NCBI RefSeq assembly: GCF_028649655.1
Contig: NZ_JAQSLN010000001.1
Span: forward strand, 930,001 to 994,000
Length of the DNA: 64,000 nucleotides
DNA from: Halobacteriovorax sp. GB3
Lineage (GTDB): Bacteria; Bdellovibrionota; Bacteriovoracia; Bacteriovoracales; Bacteriovoracaceae
Reading direction: 5' to 3'
Shown: positions 8,848 through 17,766 of the stretch, piece by piece
Layout of the letters: every line of letters begins with the position of its first letter
Position numbering within the stretch: position 1 is the stretch's first letter
Position numbers and translations under genes: made by a program
The notes under the pieces: model-generated
What the model was told of the DNA's origin: nothing
Seen by the model: only the letters and a program-made list of their open reading frames with translations
Databases searched by the model: none

Positions 8848-10926
8848 ATGAGAAATCTAATTTCGATTGCGGCCCTGGTCTTTTGGATTTTTAGTGTCAA
8901 GACCGTAGCAAGCGATTTAAAGCACATTAAAATTAATCAGGATTTCGATAACTCTATTGGCGGAGCGCCTTTTGGTGAACAGAATCTTCTGTTCCAAACA
9001 ATCCTTACAGAACTCTCTGGTAAGGAAGACGACATTGTTCAACGCCAAGCCGACGCCATGACTCAAAGCGGTCTCTTTGGTGGTCTAAACACAATTGGAT
9101 ATCGATATAATCACGATTTTGGAAGCTTTATCGTTCAGTACAGAAGAACACTTGCCCCTGATCTCTTTCACGATACACGATGGATTGTGACAGATGAAAT
9201 GGAAATTATCATTGAAGCTCAAAAACTCTTTAGAACACTGAGTGACTCAGGTCAAATATCCATCGACCAAAATGCACTTGGTGCTTTCGCTGGAATAAGT
9301 TTTAAAAGAAAATACCGTTATGTTCACTTTGCTCCTAGTTATAACGAAGGCCTAGTTATTGATGCAAAGAAGCTTCTTTTTCCCTTTCTCTTTTTTAGAA
9401 AGTCCAATTTTATGCTCTTAAAAGAATATGAAATTGTCACCAAGGAAGACTCTCTCTCGGCTCAGGCCATGGCCGTTGGAAGTGTTCCTGTGCAGCCCGG
9501 TCTTGGTCTTCAATTCGGTGGCCTTGTTAAGTACTCTAGAATTGCAAAGGTGGATGTGCAGGCCATTGGAAGTGAAGATGATCTCGGAGATACGAAACTT
9601 AAAATTAGTTATGAAAAAGAAAAGTCCGTCGTTGCGGGGGCATCAGCTGCTTTGATTGCCGAATTTTTCAGTTTCCTACGCCTCACTTTACTTTCTTATG
9701 ACTTTTCTTACGAGTTAAAGGAATCTTGGAGAACCTACCTCTCATTTAATAGAGAAGGTGTTTTTGAACTCTATAAAGAAGGAGGAGCTCTTTCTAATGA
9801 AGTAAAAAAGATTATGAGTTTCAAGTCATTTGATTCCGATATCGTTGCTCCTTATGCTATTTCTCATAAAACTGAAATCAGTGAAATTAAAAAAACAAAG
9901 TACTTTGCCCTTGTCTTTGGTGGGGTTCGCGATTCAAGAACATCTCATATTGAAGTCGTAAAAGAGGGTGTTAAAGAGAGTTTTTTTAGGCATCTCTATG
10001 AAAAAATCCGCTATCGTGAAAACTTCTTTTCTCGTTTAATGAGCTCTCTTTTTCAGGCAATCTTTCAGATGCCTACTTTTGTGAGTCGCGACTACAATGA
10101 ACTTAGAAAAGTTGAACTTGAATATAAATCAAAGCGCGATATCGTCGATTCCAAAAAAGATTATGATGTTGATTCTCTTGAAGGGGACCTTTCTCTTCAT
10201 TACAGTCTTGATTTTGATGCTCTTAAAACAACGGGGAGTATGAATAAGAAGATTAAAGGTTACGCCGTATCAAGTTTAAAAAATTATACGAATGCTGATA
10301 CAAAAGTTGTCCACTACTTGAATCAGGATCAATTAGTAGGACCGCTTGAAGTCAAATCGAATTTTCGTATTGCAAAACTTGGTGTTGAGTCGTTCTTAAA
10401 AAAGGACAAGAATCAAATCTTGAATCTTGTTAAGGATCAATGCAACATGAAATCAAAGAACTTCTTTAAGCGCATTAGAAGTCTTTTCTCTTCGTGCCGT
10501 TATAAATTGTATAATAGCTATCATCGTTTTATTAAAGAATGGTCACAAGAGAACTATTCTTACTCTCTTTATAATAAGTGTCGTACTGTAAAAAAGAGAT
10601 TTTTGCTTTGGCGAGTTCGTCGCTACTCTCATAAGAAGTGTATTGAAAAAGCAACGACTATCACGAGATCTTTGAATAAAGTGCCACTTTGGAGACTAAA
10701 AGATGTTTCTCGCGAGATTTTCTATCAGTCGCGTAATCGAGGTGATCTCGTCAAATACTATGGCAAAGATCACATTTTTATGAATGGTTCATTCAGTGCA
10801 ACTCAACAAAATGGTTTCGGTTTTAGAACACATTTTACTGATGGTGTCTTCAATGGCCTTGGTGTTGTTAAAACACATCTTCTTGAAAATCAGTTAAGAA
10901 CACCGGCCTCTGTTGATTTGGAATAA
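8848..10926 (+). CDS. Large exported protein of unknown function
   Basis: A 692-residue protein with a signal peptide ending near TVASD. I do not recognise a family. A Lys/Arg- and aromatic-rich region with spaced cysteines lies at about residues 530-610 (for example FFKRIRSLFSSCRY and SYSLYNKCRTVKKRF). It is followed by a segment that resembles the C-terminal end of the exported protein at 21008-24037, where spaced cysteines in a basic stretch precede a Y-G-F/I-rich segment. Distant homology between the two is my inference. GGAG lies seven bases before the ATG. Its stop abuts the stop of the convergent beta-barrel gene. Confidence 0.65.
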   Translation: MRNLISIAALVFWIFSVKTVASDLKHIKINQDFDNSIGGAPFGEQNLLFQTILTELSGKEDDIVQRQADAMTQSGLFGGLNTIGYRYNHDFGSFIVQYRRTLAPDLFHDTRWIVTDEMEIIIEAQKLFRTLSDSGQISIDQNALGAFAGISFKRKYRYVHFAPSYNEGLVIDAKKLLFPFLFFRKSNFMLLKEYEIVTKEDSLSAQAMAVGSVPVQPGLGLQFGGLVKYSRIAKVDVQAIGSEDDLGDTKLKISYEKEKSVVAGASAALIAEFFSFLRLTLLSYDFSYELKESWRTYLSFNREGVFELYKEGGALSNEVKKIMSFKSFDSDIVAPYAISHKTEISEIKKTKYFALVFGGVRDSRTSHIEVVKEGVKESFFRHLYEKIRYRENFFSRLMSSLFQAIFQMPTFVSRDYNELRKVELEYKSKRDIVDSKKDYDVDSLEGDLSLHYSLDFDALKTTGSMNKKIKGYAVSSLKNYTNADTKVVHYLNQDQLVGPLEVKSNFRIAKLGVESFLKKDKNQILNLVKDQCNMKSKNFFKRIRSLFSSCRYKLYNSYHRFIKEWSQENYSYSLYNKCRTVKKRFLLWRVRRYSHKKCIEKATTITRSLNKVPLWRLKDVSREIFYQSRNRGDLVKYYGKDHIFMNGSFSATQQNGFGFRTHFTDGVFNGLGVVKTHLLENQLRTPASVDLE

Positions 10927-11487
10927 TTAACGAAAATGAAGAGCAAGCTCTATCATTGGTAATATACTCGAATAGGTTTTAGAAACCTCTGTTGCTTGGC
11001 CATCAGAGGTTTTCTCCTCACTTATATTAAGCGCATGATAATTAAGACTGGCACCAAGGTGGAAGCCTCTTGAAACTCTTAGTTGATATCCAAGTCCTAC
11101 TTGGTAACTCCATCCTGAAATTTCTTTCGACTCCGCGCCAGTAGAGTCCCCTTGTGCATAAGGATTCCACGTGCTCTGAAAATAGACTGTCTTTGTATCA
11201 TTGAAATAATAAACCATTTTTGGGCCAATTTCTAAAACAGAGATCTCTGCTGAGTCTGTATCATCTTGGTTATCTGTTCTTGTGAATTGAGAGACGTTCT
11301 GTCCGAGGTAGAGTCTATCTTTTTTTCCAATGGACGCACCAATGAATAGGGAGCCATTAAGTCTTGTATACTCGAATGTTTTGTCGTTATCTGTATCACT
11401 TGTGTAATTGAGGGCCGTTTGCAATGTTAGTTTTGCTAGGGCGTTTATTGAAAAAAATAGTGTTATGATCAGGCATAGAGTTTTCAT
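10927..11487 (-). CDS. Small outer-membrane beta-barrel-like protein
   Basis: A 186-residue protein with a signal peptide (cleavage near NALAK) and alternating amphipathic strands such as SLFIGASIG, YQVGLGYQLRVS and FHLGASLNYHAL. The C-terminal stretch IELALHFR resembles a final strand of an outer-membrane barrel. It most resembles small eight-strand barrels in layout, but I cannot name a family. It lies 52 bases downstream of oleD on the same strand with no clear terminator, so it may be the last gene of the ole transcript; a role in olefin export or envelope placement would be speculative. Confidence 0.65.
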   Translation of the reverse strand: MKTLCLIITLFFSINALAKLTLQTALNYTSDTDNDKTFEYTRLNGSLFIGASIGKKDRLYLGQNVSQFTRTDNQDDTDSAEISVLEIGPKMVYYFNDTKTVYFQSTWNPYAQGDSTGAESKEISGWSYQVGLGYQLRVSRGFHLGASLNYHALNISEEKTSDGQATEVSKTYSSILPMIELALHFR

Positions 11488-11539
11488 ACATCTATTATGC
11501 CTTCTCTTTAAATACTGATCTAGGTTGAAAATATAGGCC

Positions 11540-12511
11540 CTAAATATCTTCTAGGGCCTGATCAATTGTGAGAATTGGTTCGTAATTAAAATGCTCTTTG
11601 GCCTTGTCGTGAGAGAAGTAGTGAGACGTTCCCATTTGTAGCGCCACAAAACGAGTCATCGGTGGATGAATATTATGTATTTTAAAGAGCTTAAGAAAAA
11701 GCTCAACAAAGGCCCCAAGATAGTAGGCAAGTTTTAGAGAAACTTTTCCCTCAACTTTGTTTGCACCTTTTTTTAAGAGAATCTGATCGATAAAGTCCCA
11801 GAGATTTACTGGCTTTTCCTGAGCAATAAAGTAGGCTTCTCCCGAAAGAGGAGAGTTAATTTCAAGTTTATCGAAAGCGAGAAGATGAGCGTGCACGGCA
11901 TTTTTCACATGGATAACATCGACAAGATTATCTCCGTTACCGATACGCTTTAATTTTCCCTTTGACCTCGATTCTACAAGTCTTGGGATTATATTCTTAT
12001 CGCGTTTTCCAAAAACTAGGTGTGGGCGTAGGGCGCACGTTGCAAGAGTTGAATCGCTTGATTCAAGAATATACTTCTCGGCCATGGCCTTACTCTTAGC
12101 ATACATACTAAGTGAGTCCGTTGGATAGGGAGTTGATTCATTTGCTCCAAGAAGTTCATGCTTATCGAAAACTACCGAAGGAGAGGATGTAAATACTAAT
12201 TTCTTTATCCCTCTCTCTTTTAAGGCCTTAATCATATTGTGAGCACCAGTAACATTAATGCGATAAAAATCTTCCCACTTACCCCACATCGCAACTTTTG
12301 CGGCAACATGGAATACGGCATCAATACCCTCAAGTGCTTGGTAGAGGTCGGGGTAGTGAGAGAGGTCACCTTTTCTCGTTTGAATGCCTTGCTCTTCAAG
12401 TTCTTCTGTGTGAGTTCTTGAGAAGTTATAGACAGTGTGGCCTTTTTCTTTAAGAGCTATCGCTATTTCAAAACCTAAAAAACCACTGGCACCTGTAACT
12501 AAGATATTCAT
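11540..12511 (-). CDS. oleD: OleD, 2-alkyl-3-ketoacyl (beta-keto acid) reductase
   Basis: A 323-residue extended SDR of the 3-beta-hydroxysteroid dehydrogenase type. TGASGFLGF (6-14) is the NADP-binding loop and Tyr137-x3-Lys141 (YAKSK) the catalytic pair. In the Ole pathway OleD reduces the 2-alkyl-3-ketoacid made by OleA to the 2-alkyl-3-hydroxyacid. The assignment rests on position: it follows oleA, oleB and oleC in order, and its ATG overlaps the oleC stop (ATGA). Taken alone the fold would also fit other sugar- or sterol-type reductases. Confidence 0.88.
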   Translation of the reverse strand: MNILVTGASGFLGFEIAIALKEKGHTVYNFSRTHTEELEEQGIQTRKGDLSHYPDLYQALEGIDAVFHVAAKVAMWGKWEDFYRINVTGAHNMIKALKERGIKKLVFTSSPSVVFDKHELLGANESTPYPTDSLSMYAKSKAMAEKYILESSDSTLATCALRPHLVFGKRDKNIIPRLVESRSKGKLKRIGNGDNLVDVIHVKNAVHAHLLAFDKLEINSPLSGEAYFIAQEKPVNLWDFIDQILLKKGANKVEGKVSLKLAYYLGAFVELFLKLFKIHNIHPPMTRFVALQMGTSHYFSHDKAKEHFNYEPILTIDQALEDI

Positions 12512-14148
12512 CTGATTTCCTTTAACTTACCGCTAATTGCTTGGTCTCTAAGCTTAAGTCGATCAATTTTTATATTGTGTCTAACATCAACCGGGAATTG
12601 ATCTGCTAAATAAAACGTTTCAATATCTTTTGTATGCTCGTAACTTTTAGAGAGTTCGATAAGATCTTTTTTAAATGAATCATCAATATTTTTTAAATTA
12701 GTTCTCTTATCTTTTCTCTCAATTACAAGGGCAGGTCTTTGTTCACCTTCATTTCCAATACCAATTAGAGCCGTTCTATGAATATCTTTATGGTTATTGT
12801 AAATAGATTCACATTGAATCGAGCTTTTCAATTCATCTTTGGTCGTTACACGATAGGATTTTCTACCACAAAACCAAAGGAGTCCTTCTTGATCGAGATA
12901 GCCAAGATCACCCATTCTGTGCCAAAGACTCTCTCCATCATAGACTTTTGCCTCGGCCGTTTTCTTAGGCATTTGATAGTATTCCTTAGTGACAACATCA
13001 CCTTTAACGATGATCTCACCAAGTTCATAGGGGCTTAGAATATTCGCCTGATCAATAGTCTCAATTACATTGTCAGTGATCGCTATAATTTTTACTTCAA
13101 TATTAGGAGCAACTTTTCCAACGCAAGTTCCAAGACCCTGATCTGTTTTATCGACAGTATTTTCAAGAAGAAAATGTCCTTCCACATTGGCCACAGGAAG
13201 AGATTCCGTCGCTCCATAGGGAGTGTAAGTCGTTCCATTAGGTAGGACTTTTTGAAATTTCTTATGGAGTTCTGGTGATACAGGTGCGCCAAACATAACA
13301 AGATATTTTACGCTTTGAAGTTTTAGATTATTGTCTACACAGTAGTTGGCCACGCGTTCCCATATAGCGGGAGATCCCGCTACAAAGGTACCTTGATGAT
13401 CGTTGATATTTTGAACGAGCTTTTTTGGATCACATTTTGCTGGTTTTGACGGGTCCATTTCTGGAATACAGCTTGTCATTCCCATGGCCATTGTAAAAAA
13501 GGCAAATAGAGGAAAACCTGGTATGTCGACTTCCTTTTCGCTAAGTGAAAAGAGCTCTTTTAAAGTATCTGTTTGGGTGTTGAATATCTTATGTGTGTAT
13601 ACAACCCCTTTAGGGATACCAGTTCCACCGGAAGTAAATAAAATGGCCGCCATATCCTGCTCATCAATATTTGAGAGGATGCGCTCACTTGTAAGATTTC
13701 TTTTCCAAGGCTTAATGGATTTCATTTTGCCATAAGTAAGGGAGCCCGTTGTGACAAAGTGTTTAATGCCTTTAAAGGGAGCTCTAAAAAAGAGTCTCGC
13801 AATATGAACTTCTGGAACAGCAATAAGGGCCTCTGGTTTTAAATTTGAGATCGCTCTGAAGAGATTCTCTCTTCCCATTCCTGGGTCGATAAAGACTGGA
13901 ACAACACCAAGGCGAAAGAGAGCGAAAGTGATTACAGGGAAATCAAGACCTGGTCTAACAAAGACAAGTGTCTTATCGCCTTTTTTTAACCCCATCTCTT
14001 TAAACTTAAAAGCAAAGTTGTGAGAGAGATCAACTAACTCTTTGAAGGTAAGGTGTTCATAATTACCATTTTTAGCACGAGCAACCACAGCTTTTTTTGC
14101 TGGATAGAGATTGGCCATCTCATCAATTCTCGCTGCAATATTTTTCAT
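12508..14148 (-). CDS. oleC: OleC, beta-lactone synthetase (AMP-ligase fold)
   Basis: A 546-residue member of the acyl/aryl-AMP ligase superfamily. The P-loop-like motif FTSGGTGIPKG is at 171-181; further blocks are YTPYGATES and MGDLGYLDQEGLLWFCGRK. In the Ole pathway OleC adenylates the 2-alkyl-3-hydroxyacid and closes it to a beta-lactone. Length and motifs suit OleC. It lies 20 bases after oleB and overlaps oleD by four bases. A generic acyl-CoA synthetase would look similar; the complete A-B-C-D order decides the call. Confidence 0.9.
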   Translation of the reverse strand: MKNIAARIDEMANLYPAKKAVVARAKNGNYEHLTFKELVDLSHNFAFKFKEMGLKKGDKTLVFVRPGLDFPVITFALFRLGVVPVFIDPGMGRENLFRAISNLKPEALIAVPEVHIARLFFRAPFKGIKHFVTTGSLTYGKMKSIKPWKRNLTSERILSNIDEQDMAAILFTSGGTGIPKGVVYTHKIFNTQTDTLKELFSLSEKEVDIPGFPLFAFFTMAMGMTSCIPEMDPSKPAKCDPKKLVQNINDHQGTFVAGSPAIWERVANYCVDNNLKLQSVKYLVMFGAPVSPELHKKFQKVLPNGTTYTPYGATESLPVANVEGHFLLENTVDKTDQGLGTCVGKVAPNIEVKIIAITDNVIETIDQANILSPYELGEIIVKGDVVTKEYYQMPKKTAEAKVYDGESLWHRMGDLGYLDQEGLLWFCGRKSYRVTTKDELKSSIQCESIYNNHKDIHRTALIGIGNEGEQRPALVIERKDKRTNLKNIDDSFKKDLIELSKSYEHTKDIETFYLADQFPVDVRHNIKIDRLKLRDQAISGKLKEIR

Positions 14149-14168
14149 TTTTCTACCTTTCAGTTTCT

Positions 14169-15050
14169 TTATGAAATTGTTGAAAAGAAAAGTTTAATAT
14201 CTTGTAGACTCTTTTCTTTCTCATCCTCAATCACATAGTGATCTGCCTTATCATAGATATTCACTTTGGCATTAGGGTAAATTTCTTGCCACTTTTTAAG
14301 AAAGTGCAGATTAAAGCAAAAGTCTTTCGCTCCCCAGATAAACATTTTTGGTACATCAAGGTCTTTTAGTTTTAATTCGATTTCTTTAAGTGTTCCATAA
14401 CTTCTATGCTTAGAAGAAAGTGGAATGTCCTGCACAAATTTAGCTGTTGCAATTCGTGTTTGATAATCGTTGTAAGGGAGAAGAAATCCTTTCTTAACTG
14501 TCTTTGAAAGACCTTTAGAAGTGGCCATAAATGTAGCAGGGTAGGCAAAGGCATTAAACTTTCTAACTATCCATTCCCCAAACGCTGGTATTTTACAAAC
14601 GGCGATTCTATAAGGAATTCTTTTTGAACGAAAGGCCGCAGTATTAAGGTAGACAATTCCTTTAATACGCTCAGGCATTCTCGTCGCGAGACCCATACCA
14701 ATGGCCCCGCCCCAGTCATGAACGACAAGACGTATATTATGAAGATCTAGTTTTTCAACGAGATCGACGACGTTTTGAATATGATTTTCTAATGTGTATT
14801 CGTAGTCTTCTGGCTTAGAAGAAAGACCACAACCAATGTGATCTGGAGCAATACAACGATAGTTGTCCTGAAGTCCCTTAATAAGGTTTCTATAATAGAA
14901 TGACCAAGTTGGATTTCCATGGAGAAAGAGAACAGGATCGCCTTTTCCTTCATCTACATAATGATATTTAAGTCCATTCTTTAAAAGAAAATTACTTTTA
15001 AATGGATATTCTTCTTTAAGGTCCTGTGGAATCGTTATTTCTCTCACCAT
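14169..15050 (-). CDS. oleB: OleB, beta-lactone decarboxylase (alpha/beta hydrolase)
   Basis: A 293-residue alpha/beta hydrolase of the haloalkane dehalogenase type. FLHGNPTWSF (42-51) is the oxyanion block and Asp112 in VVHDWGGAIG the nucleophile. His271 (KADHYV) and an acid near Asp243 complete a plausible triad. OleB decarboxylates the cis-beta-lactone to the cis-olefin. The gene overlaps the oleA stop by seven bases, so the two are translationally coupled. Other dehalogenase-like hydrolases share these motifs; operon context makes OleB the best reading. Confidence 0.9.
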   Translation of the reverse strand: MVREITIPQDLKEEYPFKSNFLLKNGLKYHYVDEGKGDPVLFLHGNPTWSFYYRNLIKGLQDNYRCIAPDHIGCGLSSKPEDYEYTLENHIQNVVDLVEKLDLHNIRLVVHDWGGAIGMGLATRMPERIKGIVYLNTAAFRSKRIPYRIAVCKIPAFGEWIVRKFNAFAYPATFMATSKGLSKTVKKGFLLPYNDYQTRIATAKFVQDIPLSSKHRSYGTLKEIELKLKDLDVPKMFIWGAKDFCFNLHFLKKWQEIYPNAKVNIYDKADHYVIEDEKEKSLQDIKLFFSTIS

Positions 15051-16075
15051 TTTACTCCAAGCATAATACTAGTAAGCCCTGATCCTATTCCTACCAGAGC
15101 TACATTTTGATTCTTTTTTAATTGTCCCGTTTCAAATAACTTAATCAATGTAATGGGAAGGGCCGCAGAGCCAGTGTTTCCTAAAAGATCGTAAGTAATA
15201 TGAGTAGGTCTATCTTTTAACTCTAAAGCGCGCATGACTTGCTCTTCATGGGCCGTACCAACTTGATGACCAATAACCCAATCTATTTCATCATGTTTCC
15301 AGTTAAGAACATCTTTTGTTTTAAGCCATGTTTTTCTTGCAAGCTTTATCCCATGTTCAAGAAGCTTTTCAGAATCAGTTTCCATCATCAAGCTTCCTGG
15401 GTCGCCATCTCCTTGGCAGAGCTTATTGGCGCTACTATCTGTCATGCAGGCACCTCCTAAAATTCTAGGAGCATCACTTGCTTGATCTTTGTGAGAAAGA
15501 ACAAAGGCAACTGCGGCCGATCCGATAGTGAGATTTGCAATATATTTTTTTATGGATTTTCTTGTGATCGACTCATCTGTATTTAGTTTTTTAATTGTCT
15601 CTTCAAGAAGTGGCCCGCCGTTTTCACCTGAAACAATAAGAGCATTTTTAATTTGCCCTAATTCGATCATATTGCACGCCATTACCATGGCATTGACAAC
15701 ACCAAGGCAAGCATTGGATAGATCAAAAATCATACAGTCTTCGCTTAGGCCGAGATTTCCATGAACAATACTGGCCGTTGAGGGCTCGAGGAAATCTCGA
15801 CAAACTGAAGCGTGAACAATCTTTTCAATTTCCTCTTTTTTGACATTGCCTTTATTAAAAAGGTTCTGTGTTGCCATTGTTGAGAGATCACTTGGAAGAG
15901 TCCCTGGACTCCATAGGCGTCTCTCTTTAATCCCTGTCATTAACTCAAGTCTACCTGCTGGAAGGCGGAGTCTTTTGTAAACAGGCTCAAGTCTTTTTTC
16001 AAGATCATCACTTGTCATGACATCTTCTGAAAGAGCATAGGCAAAGTCGCGAATAACGACATTGTTATATTTCAT
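15044..16075 (-). CDS. oleA: OleA, head-to-head fatty acyl condensing thiolase
   Basis: A 343-residue thiolase-fold protein of the KAS III branch. Cys123 lies in DLSNACLG, Glu97 in CRDFLEPSTA, His270 in VIGHQ and Asn300 in LLGNTGSA. The spacings (26 residues from Glu to Cys, 30 from His to Asn) equal those of Xanthomonas OleA (Glu117/Cys143, His285/Asn315). The glutamate is the feature that separates OleA from FabH. OleA performs a non-decarboxylative Claisen condensation of two fatty acyl-CoAs to a 2-alkyl-3-ketoacid. It sits 11 bases after the CrtI-like gene in the operon. Confidence 0.95.
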   Translation of the reverse strand: MKYNNVVIRDFAYALSEDVMTSDDLEKRLEPVYKRLRLPAGRLELMTGIKERRLWSPGTLPSDLSTMATQNLFNKGNVKKEEIEKIVHASVCRDFLEPSTASIVHGNLGLSEDCMIFDLSNACLGVVNAMVMACNMIELGQIKNALIVSGENGGPLLEETIKKLNTDESITRKSIKKYIANLTIGSAAVAFVLSHKDQASDAPRILGGACMTDSSANKLCQGDGDPGSLMMETDSEKLLEHGIKLARKTWLKTKDVLNWKHDEIDWVIGHQVGTAHEEQVMRALELKDRPTHITYDLLGNTGSAALPITLIKLFETGQLKKNQNVALVGIGSGLTSIMLGVKW

Positions 16076-16086
16076 TTTGGTCCTTT

Positions 16087-17466
16087 TTATTCCATGAGTC
16101 CATAGAGGTTTGCCATACTGATTCCACTTAGCATGGAACCTACAATACCAAGGAAACCTTGATCAGTACCAATGAGATAAAGTCCATCAATTGATGTTTT
16201 CCCATCTCTGGATTTGTCTGTACTTCCATAGACTGTTCCACCGAAGTGACCAGTGTATCGTTGAATGGTCGTTGGACTAAAGACATCCTTATAAAGAATA
16301 TTTGCATCAAAATTCGGTAAACAATTCTTTGTTATTTGAACCGAATCTTTAAAGACTTCTTCTTTCATTTGTCGATAAAGTGGTTTCTCAAGTTCTTTCC
16401 ACTTATCAAAGTTTGCCATATTAGTTACTCGAATCCACCCTTCATTATAATCATCAATTTCAAAATTATTTGGAAAGCAAATGACAGCACTTTTTTTATC
16501 ATAGAGTTCTTCAGGTGATCGATAGTGATACTTGTCTCTCTCATTATAGAAAATAATTGTCGTATCAAAATCCATATCAATTGGCTTTTTATCAAGAATC
16601 ATAATTGACTCTGTAAATGTCATTTTTCCTACGGCAGGATTTTCTTTTCCCTCTTTTTCAATTCTCGCCATCGTCTCTGGATAGCCCATACTTGAAAGAA
16701 CAACTGGGGCCTCTAGGATATCGCCTTTTTTAAGCTCAACACCTTGAATCTTACCGTCTTTGTGGATGAGCTTAGTGACTTCGTGACGAAAGAGGAGTTC
16801 TCCGCCAAGAGATTCAAATTTCTCAAGGAGAGTATCGATAACAGTTCTCACTCCACCTTTTGGACGGCAGAAGCCTTCCATGTAAATGGATTTGAACATG
16901 ATAACAAATTGAGAGAAATCCATATCATTTTCCCATGCCGATCCATAGATCAAGAGGGGACAAAAGATCATCTCTAAAAGTTGTTCATTGGAAATATATT
17001 GGGCCACAACATCTTTTGCCATTACGGTTTCGTTGTCTAGCGCCACTTCATTGAAGTTTTCTATTTTGACGAGAAGTTTTACGAATCCATCAATTTGATC
17101 AGGAAACTTTTCATGGACTTCTTGCTTTAGAACTTCAAGGTTATTTGTAAAAGTTAGTTCTTTATCAGGAAAGACAATCTTTGATTGCTTCTGTTCATTT
17201 AATTCAAAAGTTTCGTAGGGTATACGAAGTTGTTTAAGAAGTTTTGTGAGTGGCTTTCTTTTTGTTCCTTTTGGAACAAAGTTTGTCATTGCATGTAGGC
17301 CAACATCAAAATTGTGGCCTTGTCTTTTGTAGTAGGAGTTAAGTCCTCCACTAATCACGTGCTTTTCTAAGATGCAGACTTTCTTATCGAACATCGCTAG
17401 TCGAATACCGGCCGCAAGACCGCTCATTCCCGCTCCGATTACGATAGCATCATACTTTTTAGGCAT
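16087..17466 (-). CDS. CrtI-like NAD(P)/FAD-dependent oxidoreductase (second copy)
   Basis: A 459-residue flavoprotein. GAGMSG (11-16) and EKHVISGG form the dinucleotide-binding start, FDVGLHAM follows, and a conserved block RPKGGVRTVIDTLLEKF lies near residue 202. The superfamily (phytoene desaturases, retinol saturase) acts on polyene or allylic carbon chains. It is paralogous to the enzyme at 307-1725. It lies between the acyl carrier protein and oleA, so it probably changes the unsaturation of the carrier-bound or CoA-bound chain before condensation (inference). Known ole operons in Xanthomonas and Shewanella do not, to my knowledge, include such a gene. Confidence 0.85.
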   Translation of the reverse strand: MPKKYDAIVIGAGMSGLAAGIRLAMFDKKVCILEKHVISGGLNSYYKRQGHNFDVGLHAMTNFVPKGTKRKPLTKLLKQLRIPYETFELNEQKQSKIVFPDKELTFTNNLEVLKQEVHEKFPDQIDGFVKLLVKIENFNEVALDNETVMAKDVVAQYISNEQLLEMIFCPLLIYGSAWENDMDFSQFVIMFKSIYMEGFCRPKGGVRTVIDTLLEKFESLGGELLFRHEVTKLIHKDGKIQGVELKKGDILEAPVVLSSMGYPETMARIEKEGKENPAVGKMTFTESIMILDKKPIDMDFDTTIIFYNERDKYHYRSPEELYDKKSAVICFPNNFEIDDYNEGWIRVTNMANFDKWKELEKPLYRQMKEEVFKDSVQITKNCLPNFDANILYKDVFSPTTIQRYTGHFGGTVYGSTDKSRDGKTSIDGLYLIGTDQGFLGIVGSMLSGISMANLYGLME

Positions 17467-17485
17467 TGATCGAACCTTTTAAACG

Positions 17486-17510
17486 AAGGGCCTCTGTGAA
17501 AGAGACCCTT
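17486..17510 (-). other. Intra-operon hairpin between acpP-like and CrtI-like genes
   Basis: AAGGG.CTCT (17486-17495) pairs with AGAG.CCCTT (17501-17510), nine of ten pairs with one mismatch and a five-base loop. It fills the 51-base gap after the carrier protein gene. No T-run follows on the - strand. It may be an mRNA processing or stabilising element that sets a higher level of carrier protein than of the downstream enzymes. Confidence 0.45.
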
Positions 17511-17517
17511 TGAATTT

Positions 17518-17766
17518 TTACTGATTAAACTTTGGACCAAGATAATCAACACAGCTTTGCATTGTCGCAAGTTGTGGATAATCTTCTTGAGGAACTTCGA
17601 TCTTATGTCTTTTCTTAAGTTCCATAACAATATCAAGAAAGTCCATAGAATCTAGGTCTAGTTGCTCTCTAAGAGCTACTTCATCTTTAATTGTTGTAAC
17701 GTCGTCATCTAAAGCAATGTCAGCAATAATATCGACAACAGCTTGTCTTACTTGTTCGTTAGTCAT
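17518..17766 (-). CDS. Acyl carrier protein, pathway-dedicated
   Basis: An acidic helical protein of 82 residues with the phosphopantetheine site Ser40 in LDLDSMDF. It carries the growing acyl chain as a thioester. I place the start at 17766: GAAGGAG lies just upstream of that ATG, and the longer frame from 17823 would extend far into the ketosynthase gene. The start overlaps the ketosynthase stop by a few bases, so the two are coupled. DSM replaces the common DSL after the pantetheine serine, which is tolerated in carrier proteins of secondary pathways. It need not be the housekeeping AcpP. Confidence 0.9.
   Translation of the reverse strand: MTNEQVRQAVVDIIADIALDDDVTTIKDEVALREQLDLDSMDFLDIVMELKKRHKIEVPQEDYPQLATMQSCVDYLGPKFNQ

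Noticed and set aside
14169-15050. OleB as a free-standing haloalkane dehalogenase
   Set aside because: The HDWGG motif fits both, but the complete oleA-B-C-D order and coupling to oleA make OleB far more likely.
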